In this document: positions 24,877 through 34,571 of the stretch, in pieces
Numbering within the stretch: position 1 is the stretch's first letter
Layout of the letters: each line of letters opens with the position of its first letter
Source of the DNA: Bacilli bacterium
GTDB lineage: Bacteria; Bacillota_I; Bacilli_A; RF39; UBA660
DNA length: 64,000 nucleotides
Direction: 5' to 3'
Assembly: GCA_017410525.1 (NCBI GenBank)
Contig: JAFQQQ010000005.1
Coordinates: 1 to 64,000, forward strand
Made by a program: the position numbers and the translations under genes
The notes under the pieces: model-generated
Told to the model about the DNA's origin: nothing
Database searches by the model: none
What the model saw: only the letters and a program-made list of their open reading frames with translations

Positions 24877-26170
24877 ATGTTATTATTCCAATTCCTAAAG
24901 CAATATCAAACATAGCAATTGTAAGTAAAAGAGCAGATCTAGAACTTAAAGTATCTGGAACCTCAACTTCTAGTTGATTTTTCATAACTACATTAGTAAC
25001 AGTCCCATCACCTTTTACTTCAAATAGAACTTTTTCTTTATTTAGTTCATATCCTTTAGGCGCTATTGTTTCTACTAAATAATATTTACCTACAGGAAGC
25101 CCTTCTATCTTATATGGTTTATCTGTTGATACCCATTCTAGTTTATTACCATTTAATTCTACAATATTACCATCTACATCTTGAACTTGTAATGTAGCAC
25201 CTTTTAGTTCTTTTCCATTTGTTACATCAACTTTACTAATAATCGTAGTAGTGTTTAAAGTAATATCTAATTTAAAACTTTGATTTAAAGCGTTATCTTG
25301 TGTTTTTACATCCCCAAACAAAACTAAATTTTGCGTATTCGCTGTGTCAGGTGCATATACAGTTGCAGGTAAATATGTTGTATATGAATTAGAAGCTGTT
25401 ATATTATAATTTACTGTTGTTGTCCCATTTACGTTTAAATTTGAAACAGGTATTAATAACATAAACTCTCCATTACCTTTAAAAGTTGATTTTTCTTCTC
25501 CATTTGAATCTAATATTTTTACACCTTCCACACCTGAAGTTGTAATTGAAAAATCAACATTAGAATCATTTAATTCTATTTTTATAAGTTCTGATTGAAC
25601 ATATTCATTTATTATATTACCTGAATTTAAATTTTGAATTGTATTGTTTGATGATTGAATATTTAAATTCAGAGGGTTTGTAGGTAAAGTTATACTAGAT
25701 AAAGTGTCTATATAATTTTTAGTTGTACTACTTACATCAAAAGAAGTTCTTGTTCCTAAATACTTATTTATAGCCATTTCAGCAACAAAATAACGATAAT
25801 TATCTGATAAATTATTTGATGGATTATCATTTAACGTTGCACTAAAAGTATTTGGTACAGAAGTTATTTTATTAGCTCCAGCTATAATTGCAGATATAGT
25901 TTTTAATTGAATATCTGTATATCCTTTAGTGGTACCATCTACTTTTATTAAGTTGGCTCCTGTTTCAACAGGGCTATCAAGTGTCATATCTAAACAATAA
26001 GCTGGGGTTCCGTCTATAGTTTTGTAACGAAAGAAAGTTTCTCCATCTGATAATCTATAACTTTGTGTGGCTTTTAGTGCTAATGTTTTGTTTTGAAACA
26101 CAAAAGTTGCAACTAAACAAACTAATAAACATAATATTTTTTTTAAAACTCTAGTATTTTTTATATACAT
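24848..26170 (-). CDS. VPDTL-anchored surface protein with degenerate thioester domain and CnaB repeat
   Basis: A 440-residue surface protein. The signal peptide covers about 10-32. The next 110 residues resemble a thioester domain with Cys59 in PAYCLD, but where the partner Gln should be the sequence reads YFVAEMAIN, so the thioester probably cannot form. A middle beta-rich region is followed by one CnaB domain (about 320-400), then E-V-P-D-T-L, a hydrophobic helix and a basic end. The ATG follows AAGGAGG. It shares its sorting signal with the ICE adhesin. Confidence 0.88.
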   Translation of the reverse strand: MYIKNTRVLKKILCLLVCLVATFVFQNKTLALKATQSYRLSDGETFFRYKTIDGTPAYCLDMTLDSPVETGANLIKVDGTTKGYTDIQLKTISAIIAGANKITSVPNTFSATLNDNPSNNLSDNYRYFVAEMAINKYLGTRTSFDVSSTTKNYIDTLSSITLPTNPLNLNIQSSNNTIQNLNSGNIINEYVQSELIKIELNDSNVDFSITTSGVEGVKILDSNGEEKSTFKGNGEFMLLIPVSNLNVNGTTTVNYNITASNSYTTYLPATVYAPDTANTQNLVLFGDVKTQDNALNQSFKLDITLNTTTIISKVDVTNGKELKGATLQVQDVDGNIVELNGNKLEWVSTDKPYKIEGLPVGKYYLVETIAPKGYELNKEKVLFEVKGDGTVTNVVMKNQLEVEVPDTLSSRSALLLTIAMFDIALGIGIITYVKKNKFQE

Positions 26171-26292
26171 ATAAATCCTCCTTAAACCATTGTTATATTC
26201 TTCTATATTTATTTTAGCTCATATATATTTTTTTTGCAACACTTTATTAATTTTTATACAAACTTTTCTTAATTTTTTTTAATTTTATATAT

Positions 26293-26326
26293 AAAAAAAT
26301 ATATTAATTTTTAAAAATTAATATAC
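26293..26326 (-). terminator. Rho-independent terminator of the pseudouridine synthase gene
   Basis: A perfect 13-bp palindrome (TATATTAATTTTT and its complement) with T runs on both sides; on the minus strand the T7 tail follows the stem. Confidence 0.85.
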
Positions 26327-26332
26327 TCTTTT

Positions 26333-26998
26333 TTATTTTAAATTATAATCAATCAATGAAATAAAAGAAGTAGGAATATCTATATCTATTATAATTTTTT
26401 TATTAGTTTTAGGATGTATAAATTCTAAAGTATTCGCTACTAAAGCCATTCTTCTTATAGGATCTTTTTTTATACCATATTTTTTATCTCCTACAATAGG
26501 ATTACCTATATCAGCAAGTTGTACTCTAATCTGATTTTTTCTACCCGTTTTTAAGTTTAAACTAAGCATAGTATATTGTTTGTTTTCAAGTATCTTTTCA
26601 TATTCAGTTATAGCAAGTTTACCGTTTTTATCATTAACACTATAAGTTAAATGAGTCTTAGTTTCTTGCAAATAACTTTTTATAACCCCTTTTTTCTTTT
26701 CTACTTTACCATTTACTACAGCAACATAATTTCTTTTAAATTTATCCCAATTATCTTGTAAATAAAACTTAGTTTTTTCATCTTTAGCAAATATAACTAT
26801 ACCACTTGTATCTTTATCAAGTCTGTGTACTATAAATACTTTATTATTCTTATTTTTTTGTTTTAAATAATCATAAACATAACTATAAAGAGTCCTATCT
26901 TTTTCTTTATCTGTAGCAACTGTTAATAAATTAGAAGGTTTATTTACAACTATTATAAACTTATCTTCATATAATATATCTAACTTTTTCTTTTTCAT
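26333..26998 (-). CDS. RluA/RluD-family RNA pseudouridine synthase
   Basis: A 221-residue enzyme with the family signature HRLDKDTSGIVIFAKD, whose Asp is catalytic, and the later GRKNQIRVQLADIGNPIVGD block. No S4 RNA-binding domain is present, so this is the short catalytic-domain-only form. It isomerises uridine in rRNA or tRNA; the exact site cannot be read from sequence. The start overlaps the stop of the upstream gene in a TAATG arrangement. Confidence 0.9.
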   Translation of the reverse strand: MKKKKLDILYEDKFIIVVNKPSNLLTVATDKEKDRTLYSYVYDYLKQKNKNNKVFIVHRLDKDTSGIVIFAKDEKTKFYLQDNWDKFKRNYVAVVNGKVEKKKGVIKSYLQETKTHLTYSVNDKNGKLAITEYEKILENKQYTMLSLNLKTGRKNQIRVQLADIGNPIVGDKKYGIKKDPIRRMALVANTLEFIHPKTNKKIIIDIDIPTSFISLIDYNLK

Positions 26999-28212
26999 TA
27001 TTTACCTAATCTTTCTAAAGCTTTAAGTAATCCTAATTTACCATATTCATAAGTAAGACCACCTTGTTGATAAGCAATATATGGTTCTCTTAATGGGCCG
27101 TCACAAGATAATTCTATTGAAGAACCCTGAGTAAAAGCACCTGCTGCCATTATTACTTTATCATCATATCCAGGCATATCTGATGCTTCTGGTATAGCAT
27201 TTGAATCTATTGGAGATCCCATTTGAATACCTTGCGTATATTTCTTTAAATCTTCTGGATTACCAAATATAATATTTTGTACTATATCTACTCTTTCCTC
27301 ATTATATTTAGGCTCTACTTTATATCCTAACTCTTCTAATACATAACTAGTTAAAATAGCAGTTTTTAAAGCACTTCCAACTACACTTGGTGCCATAAAC
27401 AATCCTTGTAATATAGGTTTATTCATATTTAAACTAGGCCCAACTTCTTTTCCTTCTCCAGGAGCAGTTAATCTTTCTCCAATTAATTCTATTAAATCTT
27501 TTTTCCCTACAACATAAGCGCCATTAGGAGCAATACCACCGCCTAAGTTCTTTATTAAAGATCCTGCACATATATCCGCACCTACTTCAATAGGTTCTTT
27601 TGTAGTTACAAACTCGCAATAACAATTATCTACCATGATTATTGCTTTTTCATTAACTTTTCTAATTTCTTTAATAATACTCTCTAACTCTTCTATACTA
27701 ATACTTTTTCTTGTAGAATATCCCTTAGATCTTTGTATATAAATCATTTTTATATCATTAGTCTTTACTCTTTCAAGTATTTTTTCATAATCAAAATCAT
27801 CATTTACTAAATCTATTTCTTCATATTTTACTCCAAAAGATTTTAAAGAACTGCTATTATCTTTAATACCTATTACTTCATGTAACGTATCATAAGGAGT
27901 CCCACTTATACTAAGCATTATATCTCCTGGTCTAAGTATTCCAAATAAAGAAACAGTCAAAGCATGAGTTCCTGATATAAATTGACTTCTAACTAATGAA
28001 TCTTCGCTTTTAAATATATCACTATAAACTTGTTCTATAACATCTCTACCTACATCATTATATCCATATCCAGTAGTACTATTAAAGTGATATTCAGATA
28101 CACTATTTTTTTGAAAAGCATATAATACTTTTTTACTATTAAAAAATACTATATCATCTATTTTATCTAATTCAGGCTTTATTATTTTTTCTGTTTCAAT
28201 TATATTAATCAT
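26998..28212 (-). CDS. Methionine gamma-lyase/aluminium resistance-like PLP enzyme
   Basis: A 404-residue fold-type I PLP enzyme of the PF06838 family (B. subtilis YnbB). Seen are FNSTTGYGYNDVGRD near residue 43, GTHALTVSLFG and the likely PLP lysine in AGSLIKNLGGG, plus the family C-terminal AYQQGGLTYEYGK. The family is annotated as aluminium resistance or methionine gamma-lyase, with no firm physiological role. It overlaps both neighbours by a few bases, so the SDR, this gene and the pseudouridine synthase form one operon. Confidence 0.9.
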   Translation of the reverse strand: MINIIETEKIIKPELDKIDDIVFFNSKKVLYAFQKNSVSEYHFNSTTGYGYNDVGRDVIEQVYSDIFKSEDSLVRSQFISGTHALTVSLFGILRPGDIMLSISGTPYDTLHEVIGIKDNSSSLKSFGVKYEEIDLVNDDFDYEKILERVKTNDIKMIYIQRSKGYSTRKSISIEELESIIKEIRKVNEKAIIMVDNCYCEFVTTKEPIEVGADICAGSLIKNLGGGIAPNGAYVVGKKDLIELIGERLTAPGEGKEVGPSLNMNKPILQGLFMAPSVVGSALKTAILTSYVLEELGYKVEPKYNEERVDIVQNIIFGNPEDLKKYTQGIQMGSPIDSNAIPEASDMPGYDDKVIMAAGAFTQGSSIELSCDGPLREPYIAYQQGGLTYEYGKLGLLKALERLGK

Positions 28213-28918
28213 AACTTCCCTCCATTACTACAACACTACCACTTTCTAAATCGCTTTCTATAAGTTTTATCACCTTATAAGCAACTTCTTTAGATTCTAT
28301 TAATTTCTTTTGACCAATTCTAGTCATCTCTTCTTTCAAATATTCTTTATTCATTTCTCTTATACTTTCAGTATCTACCCAATTTGGACAAATACAGTAT
28401 ACTCTTATATTTTCTAATTCTAAAGATAAAGATTTAGTTAAATTAATAAGTCCTGCTTTACTAGCAGAATAATCCATATTTAATCTTGTGTATGTGTTTA
28501 TTCCGTCAGTAGATGAAATGTTTATAATTATGCCACTATCCATAATATCGCTTAATCTTTGTATTAAAAGGAATGGAGCAATTAAATTAACTTGTAATAT
28601 ATTTCTAAATTCATCAGTAGTTTTATCTTTAAAAGCATTATCTAAAGATAAAGCAGCATTATTAACCAACACATCTATACTATCAAACTTATTTTTTATA
28701 CCATCACAAAAACCATTTATATCATCTTCATCAAGTAAATCTACTTTATAAGAATAAAAATTAACTCCTATAGCTTCTACTTTATTTTTTAAAATAGATA
28801 TTTCATTTATAGAGGTGTTATAAGTACCAATAATATCATAACCATCACGCGCTAGTTCTAAAGCGATTTCTCTACCTATTCCTTTCGCACAACCAGTGAC
28901 TAAAGCTCTCTTTTTCAT
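28205..28918 (-). CDS. Short-chain dehydrogenase/reductase (FabG/YmfI-like)
   Basis: A 237-residue SDR with the dinucleotide-binding TGCAKGIG near residue 8, NNAALS near residue 87, catalytic Ser in ISSTDG and the YSASKAG catalytic Tyr/Lys motif near 150. It is likely an NADP-dependent oxidoreductase, perhaps a 3-oxoacyl-ACP reductase relative. Gene order SDR-PLP enzyme resembles the ymfI/ynbB-type neighbourhoods. It is the first gene of a three-gene operon. Confidence 0.9.
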   Translation of the reverse strand: MKKRALVTGCAKGIGREIALELARDGYDIIGTYNTSINEISILKNKVEAIGVNFYSYKVDLLDEDDINGFCDGIKNKFDSIDVLVNNAALSLDNAFKDKTTDEFRNILQVNLIAPFLLIQRLSDIMDSGIIINISSTDGINTYTRLNMDYSASKAGLINLTKSLSLELENIRVYCICPNWVDTESIREMNKEYLKEEMTRIGQKKLIESKEVAYKVIKLIESDLESGSVVVMEGSYD

Positions 28919-28957
28919 AGTATCATCCCTAATCCAAGCATATTATAACACTTAAAA

Positions 28958-28985
28958 CAAAAAAAAGGAATTACTTATTCCCTTT
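28958..28985 (-). terminator. Rho-independent terminator of the metallophosphoesterase gene
   Basis: An imperfect stem AAAGGGAAT with AATTCCTTT followed by eight T residues on the minus strand overlaps the stop codon. Confidence 0.8.
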
Positions 28986-29909
28986 ATAATGATTATTATA
29001 CATTTTCTTTAATCTACACCTAGATACACTAGCTTCATATACTTTAGGAGTTATTATCATGTGGTGTGCTTCTACGAATTCAAATCTACCTTTTTCTAGG
29101 TGTAATGTCATATCTATAAATCCAGGTAGTATTTCTTTCTTCTTATTTGGGGATACATAACTAAGTGACGGCGCACCTATAAAGAAATTTTCATAAACCT
29201 TAGTTTTCATTAAATGTCCATGACCTAATATAGTGAGCCTTGGATTATTTATTAAATCAGGTGTTTCTACAACACTTAACTCATGTTTTAAAAGTAAACT
29301 ATCATCTTTTATTTTTACTAAACTCTCACCATATCCAATAGGAATTATATCATATCTAGCGCTTTGTATTCTTTTAGAAATATCTAACCCATCATAATGT
29401 AGAGAGTGATAATCATGATTACCTAAAAGAGTAAAATTATTTATATTTTTATCATAAGGATATTTTTTTAAGAAAAACTCTAATTGTTTATAAATATCAT
29501 CTATATTTTTTTTATCACTGGAATATACACCTTCCAATGAATCACCACAATTAAATATAATATTTATTCCATTTTTAGACGCATACTCATAAACAACTTT
29601 TAATAAATCTATATCTGCAGCAATATTCCCTATATGCATATCAGATATAACTATACATCTGAATTCTTTACTAGAACTAGGAAGTTTTATATTAACCTCA
29701 TTTTCTTTTGGTATATAGATACCTTTTTCTATTTTATAATAAATATCTGAGTTATAACAATAACTAGGTACAAGTTGATATCCGTAATTAATTATTTGTT
29801 TTAATCTCACATATAATTGCTTTTCACTAATATTTAACTTTTTAGCTATATCTTTTATATTTCTATTTTCATTTAACATTTCTATTATTATTTTATTTAT
29901 ATCTGTCAT
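28971..29909 (-). CDS. Metallophosphoesterase with N-terminal helix-turn-helix
   Basis: A 312-residue protein. Residues 1-40 form a putative HTH (IKDIAKKLNISEKQLYVRLKQI). From about 85 a calcineurin-like phosphoesterase follows with metal-binding motifs in order: SDMHIG, NCGDSLEG, LLGNHDYHS and GHGHLMKT. Substrate is unknown. The HTH plus phosphodiesterase pairing suggests a nucleic-acid-associated enzyme. It has its own terminator and a moderate GGGG ribosome binding site. Confidence 0.85.
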   Translation of the reverse strand: MTDINKIIIEMLNENRNIKDIAKKLNISEKQLYVRLKQIINYGYQLVPSYCYNSDIYYKIEKGIYIPKENEVNIKLPSSSKEFRCIVISDMHIGNIAADIDLLKVVYEYASKNGINIIFNCGDSLEGVYSSDKKNIDDIYKQLEFFLKKYPYDKNINNFTLLGNHDYHSLHYDGLDISKRIQSARYDIIPIGYGESLVKIKDDSLLLKHELSVVETPDLINNPRLTILGHGHLMKTKVYENFFIGAPSLSYVSPNKKKEILPGFIDMTLHLEKGRFEFVEAHHMIITPKVYEASVSRCRLKKMYNNHYKGNK

Positions 29910-29940
29910 TCTAACATCCCCTACTATTAAAAGTATATCA

Positions 29941-29968
29941 AAAAAAGGTATTTAATATCAATACCTTA
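29941..29968 (-). terminator. Rho-independent terminator of the pilin gene
   Basis: AAGGTAT pairs with ATACCTT around a nine-base loop, with six T residues on the minus strand, a few bases after the stop codon. Confidence 0.8.
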
Positions 29969-29973
29969 AATTT

Positions 29974-30897
29974 TTATAAATCACTTGCTAACATTTTAAT
30001 AACTGGACGAATACCGTTTACGTTATCATTATGTTGAATACCATCGTTTGCTAAACCTCCGCAATAAAACCAATCACCAGTGCTAAACCAAAAACAACTA
30101 TTATTAATCCATGGATATAGTGTTGTGTTGCAACTATTCCAAAATTGAGAAGCATTTGATGGTAAACATTCTACAGATGTGGATTGTTCTTCACTGATTA
30201 AACTACCCGTTACATTAACTAGCCCATTAGAATTTAAATATGCTACATAGTTTTCTAATATATCGCTATCTAAATAAGAATAATATGATATTGTGCCTGC
30301 ACTTGCACTTTGAACATAGTTAATTAAATCTATATTATATTCAGTTAACATATATATATATGTTCCATCATTTTGTAATAGATAAAAATTATCTACATCA
30401 TTATTTGAAAGTGTACAAGTGATCTTTGCTCCTGTTTGAGTAGCACTTCCCTCTGTTACTTCACATATCTTTGAAGTTGGAGTTGTTATTTCACTTGTTC
30501 CATCACTTAATTCTAATTTTCCTTCTTCGTTTATTGTAGCACTAAATCCTTCAAATGTTAGCGTTGTATCTTTTGCTGCTTTATTATTTTCAAATTTTAT
30601 TGTTCCACTTACAGGCACTTCTCCATCTACTTCTACTACTAGTGGTTCTTCATATCCTGCACAAGTTACTACACCTTGTGTTATTGTACATTCTTCTGGG
30701 CTAAATTCTTCTGTTAAATTTCTTCTTGCGATTGCTAATTCTACTCCACTTAGATATAGTTCAGCACTTCTTTCTTGGCTTTCTTTCTTTGCATCACTTA
30801 TAATACCTAGTATTATTGGTGTTGCTATTAATGCTATAATTGCTAATATTACTATTACTGCTAATAGTTCTATTAATGTAAATCCGCTTTTTTTCAT
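29974..30897 (-). CDS. Type IV pilin-like protein with class III signal peptide
   Basis: A 307-residue prepilin. The N-terminus K-K-S-G-FTLIELLAVIVILAIIAL is a textbook prepilin peptidase site (cleavage after Gly5, Glu at +5) and hydrophobic assembly helix. The C-terminal globular part contains several cysteines and aromatic residues and ends near GIRPVIKML, a motif I associate with pilin-like proteins of gut Bacillota. No peptidase or assembly ATPase is in the window. AAGGAG precedes the ATG. The 246-base gap upstream (30898-31143) shows only AT-rich sequence and the phosphoketolase terminator. Confidence 0.9.
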   Translation of the reverse strand: MKKSGFTLIELLAVIVILAIIALIATPIILGIISDAKKESQERSAELYLSGVELAIARRNLTEEFSPEECTITQGVVTCAGYEEPLVVEVDGEVPVSGTIKFENNKAAKDTTLTFEGFSATINEEGKLELSDGTSEITTPTSKICEVTEGSATQTGAKITCTLSNNDVDNFYLLQNDGTYIYMLTEYNIDLINYVQSASAGTISYYSYLDSDILENYVAYLNSNGLVNVTGSLISEEQSTSVECLPSNASQFWNSCNTTLYPWINNSCFWFSTGDWFYCGGLANDGIQHNDNVNGIRPVIKMLASDL

Positions 30898-31111
30898 TTT
30901 TTCTACTCTCCTTTTCTATTTTATAAGATTCACATTTAACAAGTAATTTTATGTATAAAGTAAACTCCTTTATAAGAATTTATTTTATATCTTGCTATTA
31001 CTTATCTTAATTAAGTATAACATAATTTAAAAAATAATTCTACATGTTTTTAAAAATTATTTATATTTATATAGCATATCTTTCTTATTATATTTTTGAT
31101 TTAAATTATAC

Positions 31112-31145
31112 AAGAAAAACCTATTAAAGTTTTGTTAATAGGTTT
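31112..31145 (-). terminator. Rho-independent terminator of the phosphoketolase gene
   Basis: An 11-bp stem (AAACCTATTAA with TTAATAGGTTT) and a T-rich tail on the minus strand overlap the stop codon. Confidence 0.85.
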
Positions 31146-33504
31146 ATTTCCATTTCCAATATTTTATTTCTGGTAAATCCTCACCATATTCTTTTATATA
31201 GTGTTTATGTTCAACTAATTTATCTTTACACCACTGAATAAGTCTTGATCCCCTATTACCTAACTGCGGTAAATATTTTAGGGCATCAATAACTAGGTTA
31301 TATCTATCAAGTTTATTTTGGACTCTCATATCAAATGGTGTAGTGATTGTGCCTTCTTCTTGATATCCATGTACGTGGATATTTTCATTTTCTCTATTAT
31401 AAACTAATTGATGTATTAAAGAACCATATCCATGGAATGCGAATATAATTGGTTTATCTTTTGTAAATATTGAATTGTAATCTAAATCAGTTAATCCATG
31501 TGGATGTTTTGAATTAGATTCAAGTCTCATCAAGTCTACTACATTTACAAATCTAATTTTTATTTCAGGGAAATTTTCTCTTAAAATTGAAGTAGCAGCT
31601 AATGTTTCTAGTGTTGGAGTATCACCTGCACATGCCATTACTAAGTCTGGTTCTGCATTTTGATCATTACTTGCCCAATCCCAAATACCAATACCATTTG
31701 TACAATGTTTAACTGCTTGATCCATTGTTAACCATTGTGGTCTTGGGTGTTTTGAAGCAACTATTACATTTATATAATTTTTACTTCTAATACAGTGATC
31801 AAAACAAGAAAGTAAACAGTTTGCATCTGGTGGCAAATACATTCTAACTACATCAGCTTTTTTAGTAACTAAATGATTTAAGAATCCTGGATCTTGATGT
31901 GTATATCCATTGTGGTCTTGTTGCCATACATGTGAAGTTAAAACATAGTTAAGCGAAGCAATCTTATGTCTCCAAGGAAGCTCGCTTGTGACTTTTAACC
32001 ATTTAGCATGTTGACTTGTCATTGAATCTACTACTCTTATAAATGCTTCATATGAATTAAAGAATCCATGTCTCCCTGTTAAAAGATATCCTTCTAACAT
32101 ACCTTCACAAGTGTGTTCTGAAAGCATAGTATCTATAACTCTACCACTTGAAGCAATAAACTCATCATTATTAAGTTTTACGCCTGTAAATTGTCTATTC
32201 GTTTCTTTAAACATGTGTTTAAGTCTATTAGACATAGCTTCATCAGGTCCAAAAACTCTAAAGTTTTTGTTATCTTCGTTAAACTTAATTATATCTCTTA
32301 CGAATTTTCCAAGTTCCATCATATCTTGTGTTTCAACACTACCAGGACGTTCTACTTTAACACCATATTCTTTAAAATTAGGCATTCTAAGTTCTTTTAA
32401 AAGTTGTCCGCCGTTCGCAATAGGATTTGCTCCCATTCTCATGTTTCCTATTGGACATAATTCTTTTAATTCTTCTTTTAAAGTACCATTTACATCAAAT
32501 AATTCTTCTGGTTTATAACTTCTCATCCATGTTTCTAATTGTCTAACATGATCATCTTCAGTTATTACAATTGGTACTTGGTGTGCCCTAAAAGTACCTT
32601 CTACTTCTAGACCATCTACTACTTTAGGCCCAGTCCATCCTTTAGGTGTTTTAAGTATTATCATAGGCCATAAAGGTCTATTAGTATTATTTCTTTCGTT
32701 CGCTTCTTTTTTTATCTCTTTAATCATTGAAATAGACTTTTCTAAAGCACTTGCCATTCTTTCATGACGCTCATAAACATCTAAATTATCATCTACTTCA
32801 ACTATCATTGGTATATAACCACATCCATAGAAGAAAAATTTTAATTCTTGTTCACTTATTCTAGAAAATACCGTTGGATTAGATATTTTATATCCATTTA
32901 AGTGAAGTATTGGAAGTACTACACCATCTGTCTTTGGATTTATAAACTTATTTAATTGCCATGATGTTGCGAGTGGTCCTGTTTCTGCTTCTCCATCTCC
33001 AACTACACAAGCAACGATTAAATCAGGATTATCTAATACCGCTCCGTAAGAATGCGCTAAAGAATAACCCAATTCTCCACCTTCATTTATAGAGCCTGGT
33101 GTTTCAGGTGCAACATGACTTGAAATACCTCCAGGAAAAGAAAATTGTTTAAATAACTTTTTCATCCCTTCTTCATCCTCTGTTATATCAGGATATACTT
33201 CAGAGTAAGTTCCTTCTAAATAAACATTAGAAACTATAGAGTTGCCGCCATGTCCTGGACCAGACACATAAATCATATTTAAATCATGTTTTTTTATGAC
33301 TCTATTTAAATGTGTATAAATAAAATTTTGACCTGGTATAGTTCCCCAATGTCCTACTATTTTTCTTTTAATATCACTTATATCTAAAGGTCTTTTTAGC
33401 AATGGATTATCTAGTAAATAAAGTTGTCCTACAGATAAATAATTAGTAGCTCTAAAATAAGCATCTAATTTTAAAGCTAAATCTTCAGTTAATACTTTGT
33501 CCAT
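31144..33504 (-). CDS. xfp: Xylulose-5-phosphate/fructose-6-phosphate phosphoketolase
   Basis: A 786-residue thiamine-diphosphate enzyme of full family length. It splits xylulose 5-phosphate (or fructose 6-phosphate) into acetyl phosphate plus a triose (or tetrose) phosphate. Clear family blocks are [18 protein letters not shown], the diphosphate-binding region [26 protein letters not shown]-like (here [12 protein letters not shown]) and [12 protein letters not shown]-like ([13 protein letters not shown]). It suggests a heterofermentative or acetate-yielding sugar metabolism. It is a single gene with its own promoter and terminator. Confidence 0.97.
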   Translation of the reverse strand: MDKVLTEDLALKLDAYFRATNYLSVGQLYLLDNPLLKRPLDISDIKRKIVGHWGTIPGQNFIYTHLNRVIKKHDLNMIYVSGPGHGGNSIVSNVYLEGTYSEVYPDITEDEEGMKKLFKQFSFPGGISSHVAPETPGSINEGGELGYSLAHSYGAVLDNPDLIVACVVGDGEAETGPLATSWQLNKFINPKTDGVVLPILHLNGYKISNPTVFSRISEQELKFFFYGCGYIPMIVEVDDNLDVYERHERMASALEKSISMIKEIKKEANERNNTNRPLWPMIILKTPKGWTGPKVVDGLEVEGTFRAHQVPIVITEDDHVRQLETWMRSYKPEELFDVNGTLKEELKELCPIGNMRMGANPIANGGQLLKELRMPNFKEYGVKVERPGSVETQDMMELGKFVRDIIKFNEDNKNFRVFGPDEAMSNRLKHMFKETNRQFTGVKLNNDEFIASSGRVIDTMLSEHTCEGMLEGYLLTGRHGFFNSYEAFIRVVDSMTSQHAKWLKVTSELPWRHKIASLNYVLTSHVWQQDHNGYTHQDPGFLNHLVTKKADVVRMYLPPDANCLLSCFDHCIRSKNYINVIVASKHPRPQWLTMDQAVKHCTNGIGIWDWASNDQNAEPDLVMACAGDTPTLETLAATSILRENFPEIKIRFVNVVDLMRLESNSKHPHGLTDLDYNSIFTKDKPIIFAFHGYGSLIHQLVYNRENENIHVHGYQEEGTITTPFDMRVQNKLDRYNLVIDALKYLPQLGNRGSRLIQWCKDKLVEHKHYIKEYGEDLPEIKYWKWK

Positions 33505-33532
33505 GTTATCAACCTCTCCTTATTCTAAATAT

Positions 33533-33561
33533 ATTATATACTATTTTTTAAATTATAACAA
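33533..33561 (-). promoter_or_regulatory. Promoter of the phosphoketolase gene
   Basis: TTGTTA (33556-33561), a 17-base spacer and TATAAT (33533-33538) on the minus strand, with AAGGAGAGG further down before the ATG. Confidence 0.8.
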
Positions 33562-33572
33562 TCTTAAAAAAA

Positions 33573-33595
33573 GAAAAAAACACATTTCTGTGTTC
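33573..33595 (-). terminator. Rho-independent terminator of the DUF898-like gene
   Basis: AACACA-GAAA-TGTGTT followed by seven T residues on the minus strand, directly after the stop codon. Confidence 0.85.
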
Positions 33596-34459
33596 TTAAT
33601 TTAATAATGCTGTATTTTCAACTTCCCACTCAAGTTTTCTAAGTGGTACCCAGAATCCATAGATGCCGAAAGTTACAACCATCAATAAAGCCCATTTAAT
33701 ATATTTACCATATAATTTTAAAGCTTTACCTTCAAATATAACTCTATGACCATTTATAACAGTATTTTTAGCTAACCATCTTAATTTAATACATTCTGCA
33801 ACAGGGAATAATAAACCAAAAGAAATCAAAATTACTAATAGACATAACAAATTAATTCCTAACAATCTTAACATAGTTCCTGTAAAGTATGATTTGCTTG
33901 GATCTATTTTTTCGTCTTCAAACCCAATATGAGATACTATCCATTTTTTCTTCTTTATTGGTACCCATAAACCATAAATACCAAATGTTATACCTGTTAA
34001 AAAGTTCCATTTGAATTGTTCTACGAATAACTCACTACCATCAGCATCAAATCTTAGTTTTTTACCGCCTAAAACAGTATGACCTAATTCATATTTCAAT
34101 TGTAAGCATTTTCCCCAAGGCGCTCCTAAGGTAGCCGTAGCAAAAGTAAGTACATATTTTAAATAGTTCCATCCATATAAATCTAATAATTTTCCCCAAA
34201 AATATGATATTCGGCTATTATTTTGTTCAACTGACTCAGCTTTCTTTTCTGGCCCTTTTGAAGTTTCTTGAACTTTTGTTTCTTCTTTAACTTCTACAGT
34301 TTTAGTTTCAACTACTTCTTCAACTGTATTTTGAACTTTTGTTTCTACATTTTCTTCTTCCGTAGTATTAAACATTAACTTATCAAGTTCATTTAGCAAT
34401 TCTGTCTTTTTTGCTTTTTCTGCATCTAAATCTGTCATATTTGTTTTATTTTCTTCCAC
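33596..34459 (-). CDS. DUF898/YjgN-like membrane protein
   Basis: A 287-residue protein. The first 90 residues are charged, rich in Glu/Val/Thr and probably cytoplasmic. The rest contains two related membrane units, each ending in a similar TFGIYG(L/F)WVP(I/L) segment, as in the DUF898 (YjgN) family. Function is unknown. I use the GTG at 34459, eight bases after AAAGGAG; a longer in-frame version starting at 34501 would begin inside the promoter, so it is rejected. Confidence 0.75.
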   Translation of the reverse strand: MEENKTNMTDLDAEKAKKTELLNELDKLMFNTTEEENVETKVQNTVEEVVETKTVEVKEETKVQETSKGPEKKAESVEQNNSRISYFWGKLLDLYGWNYLKYVLTFATATLGAPWGKCLQLKYELGHTVLGGKKLRFDADGSELFVEQFKWNFLTGITFGIYGLWVPIKKKKWIVSHIGFEDEKIDPSKSYFTGTMLRLLGINLLCLLVILISFGLLFPVAECIKLRWLAKNTVINGHRVIFEGKALKLYGKYIKWALLMVVTFGIYGFWVPLRKLEWEVENTALLN

Positions 34460-34483
34460 AACACACACTCCTTTACTATCTAA

Positions 34484-34512
34484 AGTATAGCACTTTCTCA
34501 CTAATTTGTAAA
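34484..34512 (-). promoter_or_regulatory. Promoter of the DUF898-like gene
   Basis: TTTACA (34507-34512), a 17-base spacer and TATACT (34484-34489) on the minus strand. Its position fixes the downstream GTG at 34459 as the start. Confidence 0.8.
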
Positions 34513-34571
34513 TATTTTAATATATTGTAATTAAATTAATTATTTAGTAAAATATAATTATGGAGGTATAT

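Noticed and set aside
32111-32518. A 135-residue plus-strand ORF inside the phosphoketolase gene
   Set aside because: It is an antisense shadow; the phosphoketolase reading is full-length and conserved.
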